Source: an uncultured bacterium (GTDB lineage Bacteria > UBA4055). From it: DNA of 18,380 nt. How positions within the stretch are numbered: the stretch's first letter is position 1; each line of letters opens with the position of its first letter. Positions 6,999 to 14,894 of this stretch are shown here, piece by piece. The DNA is taken from contig CALMWI010000174.1 in the NCBI GenBank assembly GCA_937873545.1, forward strand, positions 1 to 18,380, in the 5' to 3' direction. Under the pieces are notes generated by a model. It was not told the DNA's origin, searched no databases, and was given only the letters and a program-made list of their open reading frames with translations. The position numbers and the translations under genes are program-made.

Positions 6999-8770
6999 TC
7001 TCTTTGACCTGCAAGTTTGTTTTCTATTATGTTGAGATTGTTTCTGGCCTGTTCATGATCCGGATCGAGCTCAAGAACCCGTTTATATTTTTTGACAGCC
7101 TCGCCGTAATGTTCTGAAATAAAATAAAGGTGACCCAGATTTAAAACAGGATCAATGAAAAGCGGATCTTTATCCGATGCGGAAACATAAAGCTTTTCAG
7201 CTTCCTTCATATTGCCTTTTTTAAAATATATGTTGGCCAGATTATTCAGCGCTTTCGGATATTCGGGATTTAATGATAAAGCTCTCAGATAATATTTTTC
7301 CGCAGAATCGAAATCTTTTTTTTCTGAATATATGTTTCCTATGTTGTTACATAATCCGTAGCTGTCCGGACTTATGGAAAAAGCTTTTAGGTAGTAGCCG
7401 AGAGCGGTTTGCGAAAGACCTGATTTTTTATAGGCTTCGCCAGCATTGTAATTCGGACGGAATTTTTCGGGAGATTTGCTTACGGAATCTTTCCATAATG
7501 AAAGCTCATCCTTCCATACTTCGTTTCTTCTTGCCGTCGATACCGAATATGCAGTCGTAATGATTAACAGAGTTATCATAACAAAATGGTATTTGTAACT
7601 GTTGGTGATTTTTTCAGCCGTTAAGACCGCAGCTACAGCAATGAACAGCCCGAAACCGAACATGGCGGGATAAAGTCTGTGCTCGCTCATAAGGTCACTT
7701 ATAGGCAGTACGCTTGACCTTAAAGAAATTACCGCAAAGAACCATGCTAGAGAAAAACTTATCAGTTTCTGATCTTTTTTATAGGCATAATATGCTGTAA
7801 AAAAAAGAATTCCTATAAATAATATTCCCAAAAGAACCGCTGGTTCAAAAAAACTTTCAGGTACAGTTACATGATGATCTATATTCTGCCCGACAGGTAT
7901 GAACATCAGGAAAATGTACTTCGGGATCACTTTGAACTGGGTGATCATATACTGCCATCTCGTAGTGTCCGACATATACTCTTTCGGTAATATATCCGCT
8001 GCAAGCCCGATTATTAGGGCTGAAGAAAGAACCGCAGTCAGTGTGAAGATCAGTTTTCTACTGCAGGATCCATTCTCATCCCTGATAAAATAAATCTCTA
8101 AAAGCAGGATCGTCAAAGGAAGAGTGTAAGCTGTCTGCTTTGTCATTACAGCCAATAGTCCGGCTAGCAGGAAAAAAGCGAATTTAATGATTTTTCTTAC
8201 CGTCTCTTTTTCTCCCCTGAATAAGTAGTACAATATCAGAGCCGCCGTATAAAAAACGAAAGAGAGCGATTCCATCCTCTGAACGATATATGTGACTGAT
8301 TCAGTCTGGATCGGATGAACAGCGAAAATCAGCGAGGAAAATAAATATATTATCTTTTTATTCTCGAGTACTGCTTTCTGTTTCACTGTACTTGAATTTA
8401 GAATTATTCCTGTAAGTACAAAAACGAGAACCGAAGAAATAATATGGACCGTTACGTTCACAAGATGGTAGCCGAAAACGCTGTACTCCCCGAAATGATA
8501 ATTAAGAGCAAAAGTAAACTGTGCCGGAGCTCTTTGAATAAAATGGAACCAGAATGACATGTCTTCAAAGCTGTCAAAATTCTTATTATGCCGTGATTGG
8601 AATATATGGTGAATGTCATCGTATTGAAACGAGTTATAGAATGAGTTGGAATAAACAACTAAAACAGCAATTGCAATTATAAAAGACGAAATTATGCCGA
8701 AATTCCTTGAAAAAATACCTTCCGGTTTTTCTTTTAAGTCCGATTCAATATTTTTCTTTTTTTTGCTCAT
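6995..8770 (-). CDS. TMTC-like membrane glycosyltransferase with C-terminal TPRs
   Basis: 591 residues. After a Lys-rich cytoplasmic start, the first membrane helix (about 25-43) leads to a loop with YDD (Asp51, Asp52), the acidic position typical of GT-C glycosyltransferases, then the conserved stretch HFGEYSVFGYHLVNVTVHI. About ten further hydrophobic segments run to residue 415, with LMSEHRLYPAMFG (about 362-374), a hallmark of TMTC/DUF1736-type proteins. Residues about 425-585 hold four to five TPRs (for example NNIGNIYSEKKDFDSAEKYY and NNLANIYFKKGNMKEAEKLY). Animal TMTCs are O-mannosyltransferases that use lipid-linked mannose; the bacterial donor and acceptor are not known. It is the first gene of the cluster. 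No clear ribosome site precedes the ATG and a terminator hairpin lies only 15 nt upstream, so its transcription start is unclear. Confidence 0.87.
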   Translation of the reverse strand: MSKKKKNIESDLKEKPEGIFSRNFGIISSFIIAIAVLVVYSNSFYNSFQYDDIHHIFQSRHNKNFDSFEDMSFWFHFIQRAPAQFTFALNYHFGEYSVFGYHLVNVTVHIISSVLVFVLTGIILNSSTVKQKAVLENKKIIYLFSSLIFAVHPIQTESVTYIVQRMESLSFVFYTAALILYYLFRGEKETVRKIIKFAFFLLAGLLAVMTKQTAYTLPLTILLLEIYFIRDENGSCSRKLIFTLTAVLSSALIIGLAADILPKEYMSDTTRWQYMITQFKVIPKYIFLMFIPVGQNIDHHVTVPESFFEPAVLLGILFIGILFFTAYYAYKKDQKLISFSLAWFFAVISLRSSVLPISDLMSEHRLYPAMFGFGLFIAVAAVLTAEKITNSYKYHFVMITLLIITTAYSVSTARRNEVWKDELSLWKDSVSKSPEKFRPNYNAGEAYKKSGLSQTALGYYLKAFSISPDSYGLCNNIGNIYSEKKDFDSAEKYYLRALSLNPEYPKALNNLANIYFKKGNMKEAEKLYVSASDKDPLFIDPVLNLGHLYFISEHYGEAVKKYKRVLELDPDHEQARNNLNIIENKLAGQRE

Positions 8771-8784
8771 AAATTCATTAATAA

Positions 8785-8809
8785 AAAGGACGGGTTCACC
8801 CCGTCCTTT
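8785..8809 (-). terminator. Intrinsic terminator of the PFOR gene
   Basis: A perfect 10-bp stem (AAAGGACGGG at 8785-8794 and its complement at 8800-8809) with a 5-nt loop. Read on the minus strand it is followed by TTTTTATTAAT-type sequence (the stem's own T run plus two more), as expected for termination of the transcript coming from 12376. It ends 15 nt before the start codon of the TMTC-like gene. Confidence 0.82.
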
Positions 8810-8821
8810 AATATTCTCAAT

Positions 8822-8851
8822 AAATCAGAACTAGAATTTCAGTTCTGATTT
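8822..8851. repeat. 11-bp perfect inverted repeat over the PFOR stop codon
   Basis: AAATCAGAACT (8822-8832) and AGTTCTGATTT (8841-8851) are perfect inverted repeats around an 8-nt centre. The PFOR stop codon (minus strand TAG, 8833-8831) lies at the edge of one arm. In the mRNA it would fold as a hairpin just before the intrinsic terminator. It may be a 3'-end stabiliser, part of a double terminator, or a protein-binding palindrome. Confidence 0.7.
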
Positions 8852-11800
8852 CATTTTATAGCTGTTATATCTCCATTTTGCATTCTCTTCGGCAGCACTG
8901 AATAAAGTTTTGGCTTCATCAGGGAATGTTTTCAATAATGAGGTATATCTGACTTCGCCCTGTAAAAACGACTGAAATTTATCCCAGCTCGGTTCTTTTG
9001 AATCGAGTGTGAAGGGGTTTTTCCCTTCGGCTTCCAACATCGGGTTATACCTGTACAGATGCCAGTAACCGGCTTCCACCGCCAGTTTTTCTTCCTGCTG
9101 GGTTTTGCCCATTCCGGCCCTTAATCCGTGGTTGATGCACGGCGCATATGCGATTATAAGAGACGGCCCCGGATATGCTTCGGCTTCTTTCAAGGCTTTG
9201 AAATACTGAGCCTGATTCGCGCCCATCGCCACCTGTGCTACATAAACATACCCGTAGCTCATAGCCATCATTCCCAAGTCTTTCTTTCTTATCTTTTTTC
9301 CCGAAGCGGCGAATTTTGCGACCGCACCTACCGGTGTCGATTTTGATGACTGCCCGCCGGTATTTGAATATACTTCGGTATCCATTACAAGAAGGTTCAC
9401 ATCGTCGCCCGAAGCAATTACATGGTCCAGTCCTCCGTAGCCGATGTCATAAGCCCATCCGTCGCCGCCGAAGATCCATACTGATTTTTTTACTAGATAC
9501 TGATCAAGCTCCTGAATTTCTTTTATTGATCCGCAGCCGCATGTTTCGTTTTTCAAAACTGCCCTGACAAGTTCTGCCGCTTTTTTGGATTCTTCGGCAT
9601 TATCTTTACCGGCTATCCACATTTCAAAAGCGTTTTTGGTTTCAGGCTTAATTCCGCCCTTTACTATTGCGGCTTTCATTTTTATAGCTATTCTGTCCCT
9701 TAGTTTATTGACTGCCAGAGCCATTCCCATTCCGTACTCGGCATTATCCTCAAATAGAGAGTTTGCCCATGCGGGGCCTTTGCCTTCAGCGTTTGGACAG
9801 TATGGTGTTGAAGGTGCGGAACCGCCGTAAATGGAGGAACAGCCGGTCGCGTTGGCGACCATCATCCTGTCTCCGAAAAGCTGGGTTATAGCTTTTATAT
9901 AAGGAGTTTCGCCGCATCCGCCGCACGCGCCTGAAAATTCAAATAAAGGCTGTGCGAACTGCGAAGATTTAACATTCGCGAATTTATCGGTCAGCTTGTC
10001 TTTATATGTTACATTCTTTGATATAATATCCCATCTTTCTACTTCCGCTGTCTGGGTACCGAGAGCTTTCATTTCAAGCGCTTTGCCTTTTGGCGCAGGG
10101 CAGACATCCGCGCAGTTTCCGCATCCTGTACAGTCCAAAGGACTTATCTGGATTCTGAATTTGAGACCGTCGAATTCTTTTCCGACAGCTTTTAACAGTT
10201 TTGTATCCGCCGGCAGTTTTTTCTCTTCATCAGCACTTATCAGGAATGGTCTGATCACAGCGTGCGGACAAACATAGGCACACTGGTTACACTGGATACA
10301 ATTTTCACTGATCCATTCAGGAACATTTACCGCGATACCGCGTTTTTCATATTCTGTTGTTCCAGCCGGGAATGTACCGTCCTCTCTGTCCAGAAATGCG
10401 CTCACGGGCAGGTCATCGCCTTTCTGCGCGTTCATTATATCGCATATGCCTTTGATAAATTCCGGTCTGCCGGCTCCTCTGTTGATCATAAATCCGCTGC
10501 TCTGGATATTTTTCCATTCGGCAGGTATTTCCACCCTGACTATCTTTTCCCCTCCGAGATCTACAGCGGCATTATTCATTTTTACAACTTCTTCGCCCTT
10601 TTTGCCATAGCTTTTAATTATGAATTTTTTCATCTGTTCTACGGCCAGTTCGTACGGAATTACCTGCGATATTTTAAAGAAAGAAGCCTGCATTATTGTG
10701 TTGGTTCTGTTGCCAAGACCGATGCCTTCAGCTATCTCTGTTGCGTTTATTATATAAAACCTTATTTCATTCTCGGCCATATATTTTTTCATGCTGTCGG
10801 GAAGTCTCTTTTTTGTTTCTTCAATATCCCAGATCGAATTAAAAAGAAACGCCCCGCCCTTTTTTAGTCCTTTAAGAACATCGTACTGGTTTATATAAGC
10901 AGGAACATGGCATGCGACAAAATCCGGTGCGTTCACAAGATAAGGGCTTCTTATAGGAGCATCGCCGAACCTTAAATGAGACGCGGTAAATCCGCCTGAT
11001 TTCTTTGAGTCATAGGCAAAATATGCCTGGCAGAATTTGTCTGTGTTGTCTCCGATGATCTTTATCGAGTTTTTATTCGCACCGACGGTTCCGTCAGATC
11101 CCAGACCGTAGAATTTAGCTGCATAACTTCCTTTTCTTTCGAATCTTACAGGCTCAGTAACAGGAAGCGACTTGAATGTAACATCGTCAACTATACCGAT
11201 CGTGAAATCATTTTTAGGCTCTTTCGTTTCAAGGTTTTTATATACCGCTAATATCTGGTCAGGAACAGTGTCTTTTGACGAAAGTCCGTATCGTCCTCCG
11301 ACTATCAGTGGCTTAACTGTTTCATCATAGAATACAGATTTTACATCAAGATATAAAGGCTCTCCGACCGAACCGGGTTCTTTGGTTCTGTCGAGCACGG
11401 CTATCCTTTTAACCGACTTGGGTAATACTTTAAAGAAATATTTTTTTGAGAACGGTCTGTAAAGATGAACAGAGACCAGACCGACTTTTTTTCCTTTCTC
11501 GATAAGATAATCAATAGTTTCTTTGACAGTTTCGGTTACTGAGCCCATAGCGATTATAATATTTTCAGCATCTTTGGCTCCGTAATATGTGAACGGGTGA
11601 TATTCTCTGCCTGTTTTTTCTGTTATTTTACGCATGTATTGTTCAACAATTTCAGGAACTTCATCGTAGAATTTATTAGAGACTTCTCTTGTCTGGAAAT
11701 AAATATCGGGATTCTGAGCCGTTCCTCTTGTGACAGGATGTTCCGGGTTGAGCGCATTGGCCCTGAATTTTTTTAAGGCTTCATAATCGATCAGTTCAGC

Positions 11801-12376
11801 CATGTCTTCGTTTTCAAAATATTCTACCTTCTGTACTTCGTGTGAAGTTCTGAACCCGTCAAAGAAATGCACGAACGGCACTCTTGATTTTATCGCGGTC
11901 AGATGCGCTACTCCCGCCAGATCCATTATTTCCTGAACGCTTCCAGTTGCAAGGAATGCGAACCCGGTCTGTCTTGCGCTCATCACATCGCTGTGATCGC
12001 CGAAGATAGATAAAGCCTGAGCCGCCAGACTTCTTGCGCTGACGTGGAACACGCCCGGAAGAAGTTCTCCCGCTATTTTATACATGTTGGGGATCATCAG
12101 AAGAAGACCCTGCGATGCGGTATATGTACTAGTTAAAGCTCCTGCCTGTAAAGATCCGTGAACGGCTCCGGCTGCTCCGCCTTCAGACTGCATTTCCGTT
12201 ACTTTTACGGTTTCTCCGAAAATATTTTTTCTGCCGTTTGCCGACCATTCGTCAACGAACTCCGCCATATTTGATGACGGCGTTATCGGGTATATTGCCG
12301 CCACTTCGCTGAACATATAGGCTATATGCGCAGCCGCGGTGTTTCCATCGCATGTCATAAATTTTTTGTTTCCCAT
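8831..12376 (-). CDS. nifJ: Pyruvate:ferredoxin (flavodoxin) oxidoreductase, single chain
   Basis: 1181 residues, the normal length of fused PFOR. It converts pyruvate and CoA to acetyl-CoA and CO2 and reduces ferredoxin; cytoplasmic, oxygen-sensitive. Domains in order: N-terminal TPP/pyruvate-binding domain starting MTCDGNTAAAHIAYMFSE with YPITPSSNMAE; domain II around HLYRPF and VLDRTKEPGS; gamma domain with YGLGSDGTVGANKNS; a two-cluster ferredoxin domain with CIQCNQCAYVCP (about 692) and CTGCGNCADVCP (about 750); and the C-terminal TPP domain with GACGGCGETPY (about 820), GDGWAYDIGYGGLDH (about 975) and TEVYSNTGGQSS. Four further Cys typical of the third cluster are present (GGCGE, TGCSS, CGCGS region, APC). 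AAGGAG lies 7 nt before ATG. It is monocistronic, with its own promoter and terminator. No missing residues seen. Confidence 0.97.
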   Translation of the reverse strand: MGNKKFMTCDGNTAAAHIAYMFSEVAAIYPITPSSNMAEFVDEWSANGRKNIFGETVKVTEMQSEGGAAGAVHGSLQAGALTSTYTASQGLLLMIPNMYKIAGELLPGVFHVSARSLAAQALSIFGDHSDVMSARQTGFAFLATGSVQEIMDLAGVAHLTAIKSRVPFVHFFDGFRTSHEVQKVEYFENEDMAELIDYEALKKFRANALNPEHPVTRGTAQNPDIYFQTREVSNKFYDEVPEIVEQYMRKITEKTGREYHPFTYYGAKDAENIIIAMGSVTETVKETIDYLIEKGKKVGLVSVHLYRPFSKKYFFKVLPKSVKRIAVLDRTKEPGSVGEPLYLDVKSVFYDETVKPLIVGGRYGLSSKDTVPDQILAVYKNLETKEPKNDFTIGIVDDVTFKSLPVTEPVRFERKGSYAAKFYGLGSDGTVGANKNSIKIIGDNTDKFCQAYFAYDSKKSGGFTASHLRFGDAPIRSPYLVNAPDFVACHVPAYINQYDVLKGLKKGGAFLFNSIWDIEETKKRLPDSMKKYMAENEIRFYIINATEIAEGIGLGNRTNTIMQASFFKISQVIPYELAVEQMKKFIIKSYGKKGEEVVKMNNAAVDLGGEKIVRVEIPAEWKNIQSSGFMINRGAGRPEFIKGICDIMNAQKGDDLPVSAFLDREDGTFPAGTTEYEKRGIAVNVPEWISENCIQCNQCAYVCPHAVIRPFLISADEEKKLPADTKLLKAVGKEFDGLKFRIQISPLDCTGCGNCADVCPAPKGKALEMKALGTQTAEVERWDIISKNVTYKDKLTDKFANVKSSQFAQPLFEFSGACGGCGETPYIKAITQLFGDRMMVANATGCSSIYGGSAPSTPYCPNAEGKGPAWANSLFEDNAEYGMGMALAVNKLRDRIAIKMKAAIVKGGIKPETKNAFEMWIAGKDNAEESKKAAELVRAVLKNETCGCGSIKEIQELDQYLVKKSVWIFGGDGWAYDIGYGGLDHVIASGDDVNLLVMDTEVYSNTGGQSSKSTPVGAVAKFAASGKKIRKKDLGMMAMSYGYVYVAQVAMGANQAQYFKALKEAEAYPGPSLIIAYAPCINHGLRAGMGKTQQEEKLAVEAGYWHLYRYNPMLEAEGKNPFTLDSKEPSWDKFQSFLQGEVRYTSLLKTFPDEAKTLFSAAEENAKWRYNSYKMKSELKF

Positions 12377-12433
12377 ACTTACTCCTTCTATGCCGATTTT
12401 TTAACTTTATTCGCGTAGTTGAAAAGCAGACAA

Positions 12434-12462
12434 AAAATATCATTTTTATCATATTTTAGCAA
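12434..12462 (-). promoter_or_regulatory. Putative promoter for the PFOR gene
   Basis: On the minus strand, TTGCTA (12462-12457), a 17-bp spacer and TATTTT (12439-12434) form a reasonable sigma70-type promoter, giving a leader of about 50 nt before ATG 12376. Short direct repeats TATCAT-TTT-TATCAT lie inside the spacer and could affect factor binding. Confidence 0.45.
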
Positions 12463-12538
12463 GTTAATTTTTTATTCGTTCCGCTTTGGCAAATCCAATT
12501 AAAAAAATGTTAAAATAATTAAAAAAAACGACTTGAGG

Positions 12539-12560
12539 GTCACTAGATGACACTGATCTA
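12539..12560. promoter_or_regulatory. Possible operator between PFOR and PFK genes
   Basis: Two overlapping short inverted repeats: GTCA-N5-TGAC (12539-12551) and TAGAT-N7-ATCTA (12544-12560). They stand out in an otherwise A/T-run-rich 277-bp divergent spacer and lie between the two promoters, 18 bp upstream of the -35 of the PFK promoter. Arms are only 4-5 bp, so chance is a real alternative. Confidence 0.25.
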
Positions 12561-12577
12561 TGTTTAAATTTATGTAG

Positions 12578-12606
12578 TTGACTTAAAAACATTAGATTTA
12601 TATATT
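12578..12606 (+). promoter_or_regulatory. Sigma70-type promoter of the pfp-recA-lysS run
   Basis: TTGACT (12578-12583), exactly 17 bp, TATATT (12601-12606). Transcription would start near 12613, leaving about 40 nt before the ATG at 12654, which has a strong AAAGGAG ribosome site. Confidence 0.7.
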
Positions 12607-12653
12607 TAGTTGTCTTTAAGTTCATTAAATAATTAAATATAAAGGAGCACAAA

Positions 12654-13871
12654 ATGAAAAAAGGATCTGTTGCAATCCTTTGCGGCGGAGGCCCGGCGCC
12701 CGGCATCAATACGGTAGTTGCTACCATCGCCAAAAGATTCATCTCGGACGGATATGCGGTTCTGGGATTGAATTACGGTTACAAAACAATGTTCACTAAA
12801 GAACCGAACTTCATTGAACTGGATTTCGAACTCGCGGACAGAATATTCAGTCTGGGCGGCTCGTATCTAAAAATGAGCCGTTACAAACCGAAAGATGCCG
12901 AATTCTCAACCGATTTTTTTTCGAAACACAACGTCAAACTGCTTGTTACGATAGGCGGGGATGATACCGCTTCATCCGCGAACAGGCTTACAAAATATCT
13001 TGAAGCGCATGACATTAAGATCCAGAACATACATGTGCCCAAAACAATAGATAATGACCTTCCGCTTCCCTACAATCTTCCGACCTTCGGATACCACACT
13101 TCAAAGAACGAGGGTACGAAGATAGCTCTGACAGTTTATGAGGACGGAAGAACAAGCGGGAACTGGTTCATTGTCTGCTCAATGGGCAGAGAAGCCGGAC
13201 ATCTTGCGTTCGGGATCGGGGCCAGCGCACATTATCCGATGATAATCGTGCCGGAAATGTTCAAAAATGTCGAAGTCACCTACGAAAGAATGATCAAAAT
13301 GATGGTATCTTCAATCGTGAAAAGGATGCTTCTTGGCATTGATTACGGCGGTATTATTATCAGCGAGGGAGTTTACCATTTCATGTCTGATGAAGAGATC
13401 TTAAAATCCGATGTTCATTTTTCTTACGATGAGCATGGACACCCTGAACTCGGTAAGGTCAGCAAGGCTCATATTTTCAATTCTCTTCTTCAGGTTGAGT
13501 TAAATAGACTGAGGATTAATGTTAAAAGCCGTCCGGTTGAGATCGGATATGAAGTGAGATGCGTTAACCCCATCGCATTCGATCTTAAATACTGTTCGTC
13601 TCTCGGGAATGGGGTTAAAGAGCTTTTCGACAGAGGCGAAAAAGGCTGTATCGTTATAGCAAGGCCTGACGGTCAGGTGGAACCTTTGTACCTTAAAGAC
13701 ATAGCAGATGAAAAAGGCAAGATCAAGCCGAGGCTGTTAGACACTGACAGCGAATCCTTCAAGCTTATATTCAGAAGCATGGATTCGATAAAGGAAGAAG
13801 ATTACGAAGAAGCTAAAAAGTATTTGTCTAATCCTGAGGATTACGACCTGAAAAATATACTCGAGTTATAA
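12654..13871 (+). CDS. pfp: 6-phosphofructokinase, probably pyrophosphate-dependent
   Basis: 405 residues. Catalyses phosphorylation of fructose 6-phosphate to the 1,6-bisphosphate in glycolysis; the PPi form is reversible. Visible motifs: ILCGGGPAPGINTVV at the nucleotide/phosphate loop, TIGGDDTASS (G101 G102 D103 D104), PKTIDNDLPLP (129-139, with the catalytic TIDND Asp), SMGREAGHLAFG and the sugar-binding EGVYHFMSDEE. In the family, Asp after GGD (where ATP enzymes have Gly) and Lys before TIDND (where ATP enzymes have Gly) mark PPi use; both are present here as D104 and K130. Donor preference is thus inferred, not proven. First gene of a run with recA 11 bp downstream; its stop codon TAA overlaps the recA ribosome site (TAAAGGAG). 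Confidence 0.92.
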   Translation: MKKGSVAILCGGGPAPGINTVVATIAKRFISDGYAVLGLNYGYKTMFTKEPNFIELDFELADRIFSLGGSYLKMSRYKPKDAEFSTDFFSKHNVKLLVTIGGDDTASSANRLTKYLEAHDIKIQNIHVPKTIDNDLPLPYNLPTFGYHTSKNEGTKIALTVYEDGRTSGNWFIVCSMGREAGHLAFGIGASAHYPMIIVPEMFKNVEVTYERMIKMMVSSIVKRMLLGIDYGGIIISEGVYHFMSDEEILKSDVHFSYDEHGHPELGKVSKAHIFNSLLQVELNRLRINVKSRPVEIGYEVRCVNPIAFDLKYCSSLGNGVKELFDRGEKGCIVIARPDGQVEPLYLKDIADEKGKIKPRLLDTDSESFKLIFRSMDSIKEEDYEEAKKYLSNPEDYDLKNILEL

Positions 13872-13882
13872 AGGAGACCAAA

Positions 13883-14878
13883 ATGAGCGAAAACAACGAA
13901 AAAATGAAAATGCTTGACCTTTCAATTGCCCAGATCGAAAAAGCATACGGCAAGGGCACAATAATGAAACTCGGAGAGGACAAACCTATATTAAAACTTG
14001 AATCTATACCCACCGGCTCATTCGGTCTTGATATTGCAACAGGAATAGGCGGGTACCCCAAAGGAAGAATAATAGAGATCTTCGGACCAGAAAGTTCAGG
14101 AAAAACCACGCTTGCGCTTCATGCGATAGCCGAAGCCCAGAAAATGGGCGGAATAGCGGCTTTCATCGATGCCGAGCATGCTCTTGACACCGGTTATGCG
14201 GACAAGATCGGAGTTGACGTCAAGAACCTTCTTATATCCCAGCCGGATTACGGCGAGCAGGCAATGGATATTGCCGAGACCCTTGTAAGATCGAATGCCA
14301 TTGATATAATTGTGATTGATTCGGTCGCGGCACTGACTCCGAAGGCCGAGATCGAAGGTGAAATGGGCGATTCGCACATGGGTCTTCAGGCAAGACTCAT
14401 GTCTCAGGCTTTAAGAAAACTGACATCTTCGATTTCAAAATCAAAATGTATCGTGATATTTATTAATCAGATCAGGATGAAGATAGGCGTCATGTTCGGC
14501 AACCCCGAGACTACGACCGGAGGTAACGCGTTAAAATTCTACGCTTCGATCAGACTTGATGTAAGAAAGATCTCATCAGTGAAGGATAAAGAGGAAATGA
14601 CCGGAAGCAGGACAAGAGTGAAAGTTGTGAAGAACAAGGTCGCTCCGCCTTTCAAAACAGCCGAATTCGATATGATGTACGGTACCGGAGTGTCCAGAAC
14701 GGGCGAAATACTGGACATAGCGGTCGAGAACGATATAATAAAAAAATCAGGCTCGTGGTTCTCTTACGGAGAAAACAGGATAGGTCAGGGTCTGGATAAA
14801 GTTAAAGCTTATATGGAAGAAAATCCGGCCGTTCTTGACGAAGTCGAGAAAAAAGTTAAAGAACTTTTCAGCATATAA
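13883..14878 (+). CDS. recA: Recombinase RecA
   Basis: 331 residues, slightly short of the usual 340-355 because the acidic C-terminal tail is reduced (ends VEKKVKELFSI). Forms ATP-dependent filaments on single-stranded DNA for homologous recombination and drives LexA-type self-cleavage in the SOS response. Visible: the N-terminal helix IAQIEKAYGKGTIMKL, Walker A GPESSGKTT (68-76), EHALD, Walker B IIVIDSVAAL, the L1 region EMGDSHMGLQARLMSQALRK and L2 with FGNPETTTGGNALKFYAS. All look intact. AAAGGAGACCAAA precedes the ATG. No SOS-box-like palindrome is visible directly upstream; the gene is probably read from the promoter before pfp. It is followed 16 bp later by lysS. Confidence 0.98.
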   Translation: MSENNEKMKMLDLSIAQIEKAYGKGTIMKLGEDKPILKLESIPTGSFGLDIATGIGGYPKGRIIEIFGPESSGKTTLALHAIAEAQKMGGIAAFIDAEHALDTGYADKIGVDVKNLLISQPDYGEQAMDIAETLVRSNAIDIIVIDSVAALTPKAEIEGEMGDSHMGLQARLMSQALRKLTSSISKSKCIVIFINQIRMKIGVMFGNPETTTGGNALKFYASIRLDVRKISSVKDKEEMTGSRTRVKVVKNKVAPPFKTAEFDMMYGTGVSRTGEILDIAVENDIIKKSGSWFSYGENRIGQGLDKVKAYMEENPAVLDEVEKKVKELFSI

Positions 14879-14894
14879 AAAATCAGGGGATAAA

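Noticed and set aside
3541..8770. Saxitoxin or nodulation-factor biosynthesis cluster
   Set aside because: Only the carbamoyltransferase and small membrane partners match; no polyketide synthase, amidinotransferase, dioxygenase or Nod acyl/chitin synthase genes are present.
10262..10867. 201-codon open frame on the plus strand
   Set aside because: It lies wholly antisense to the intact PFOR gene, has no ribosome site and its translation has no recognisable domain.
12438..12455. ATATCATTTTTATCATAT as a dyad operator in the PFOR promoter
   Set aside because: It is a direct/mirror arrangement, not a true inverted repeat, so it does not form a dyad.
14096..14377. 93-codon minus-strand frame opposite recA
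   Set aside because: Antisense to the conserved Walker and L1 regions of recA, with no ribosome site or recognisable product.
14835..14894. Upstream ATG extension of lysS
   Set aside because: It overlaps recA coding sequence, lacks a ribosome site and adds a tail not typical of LysRS; GTG 14895 has a clear site.
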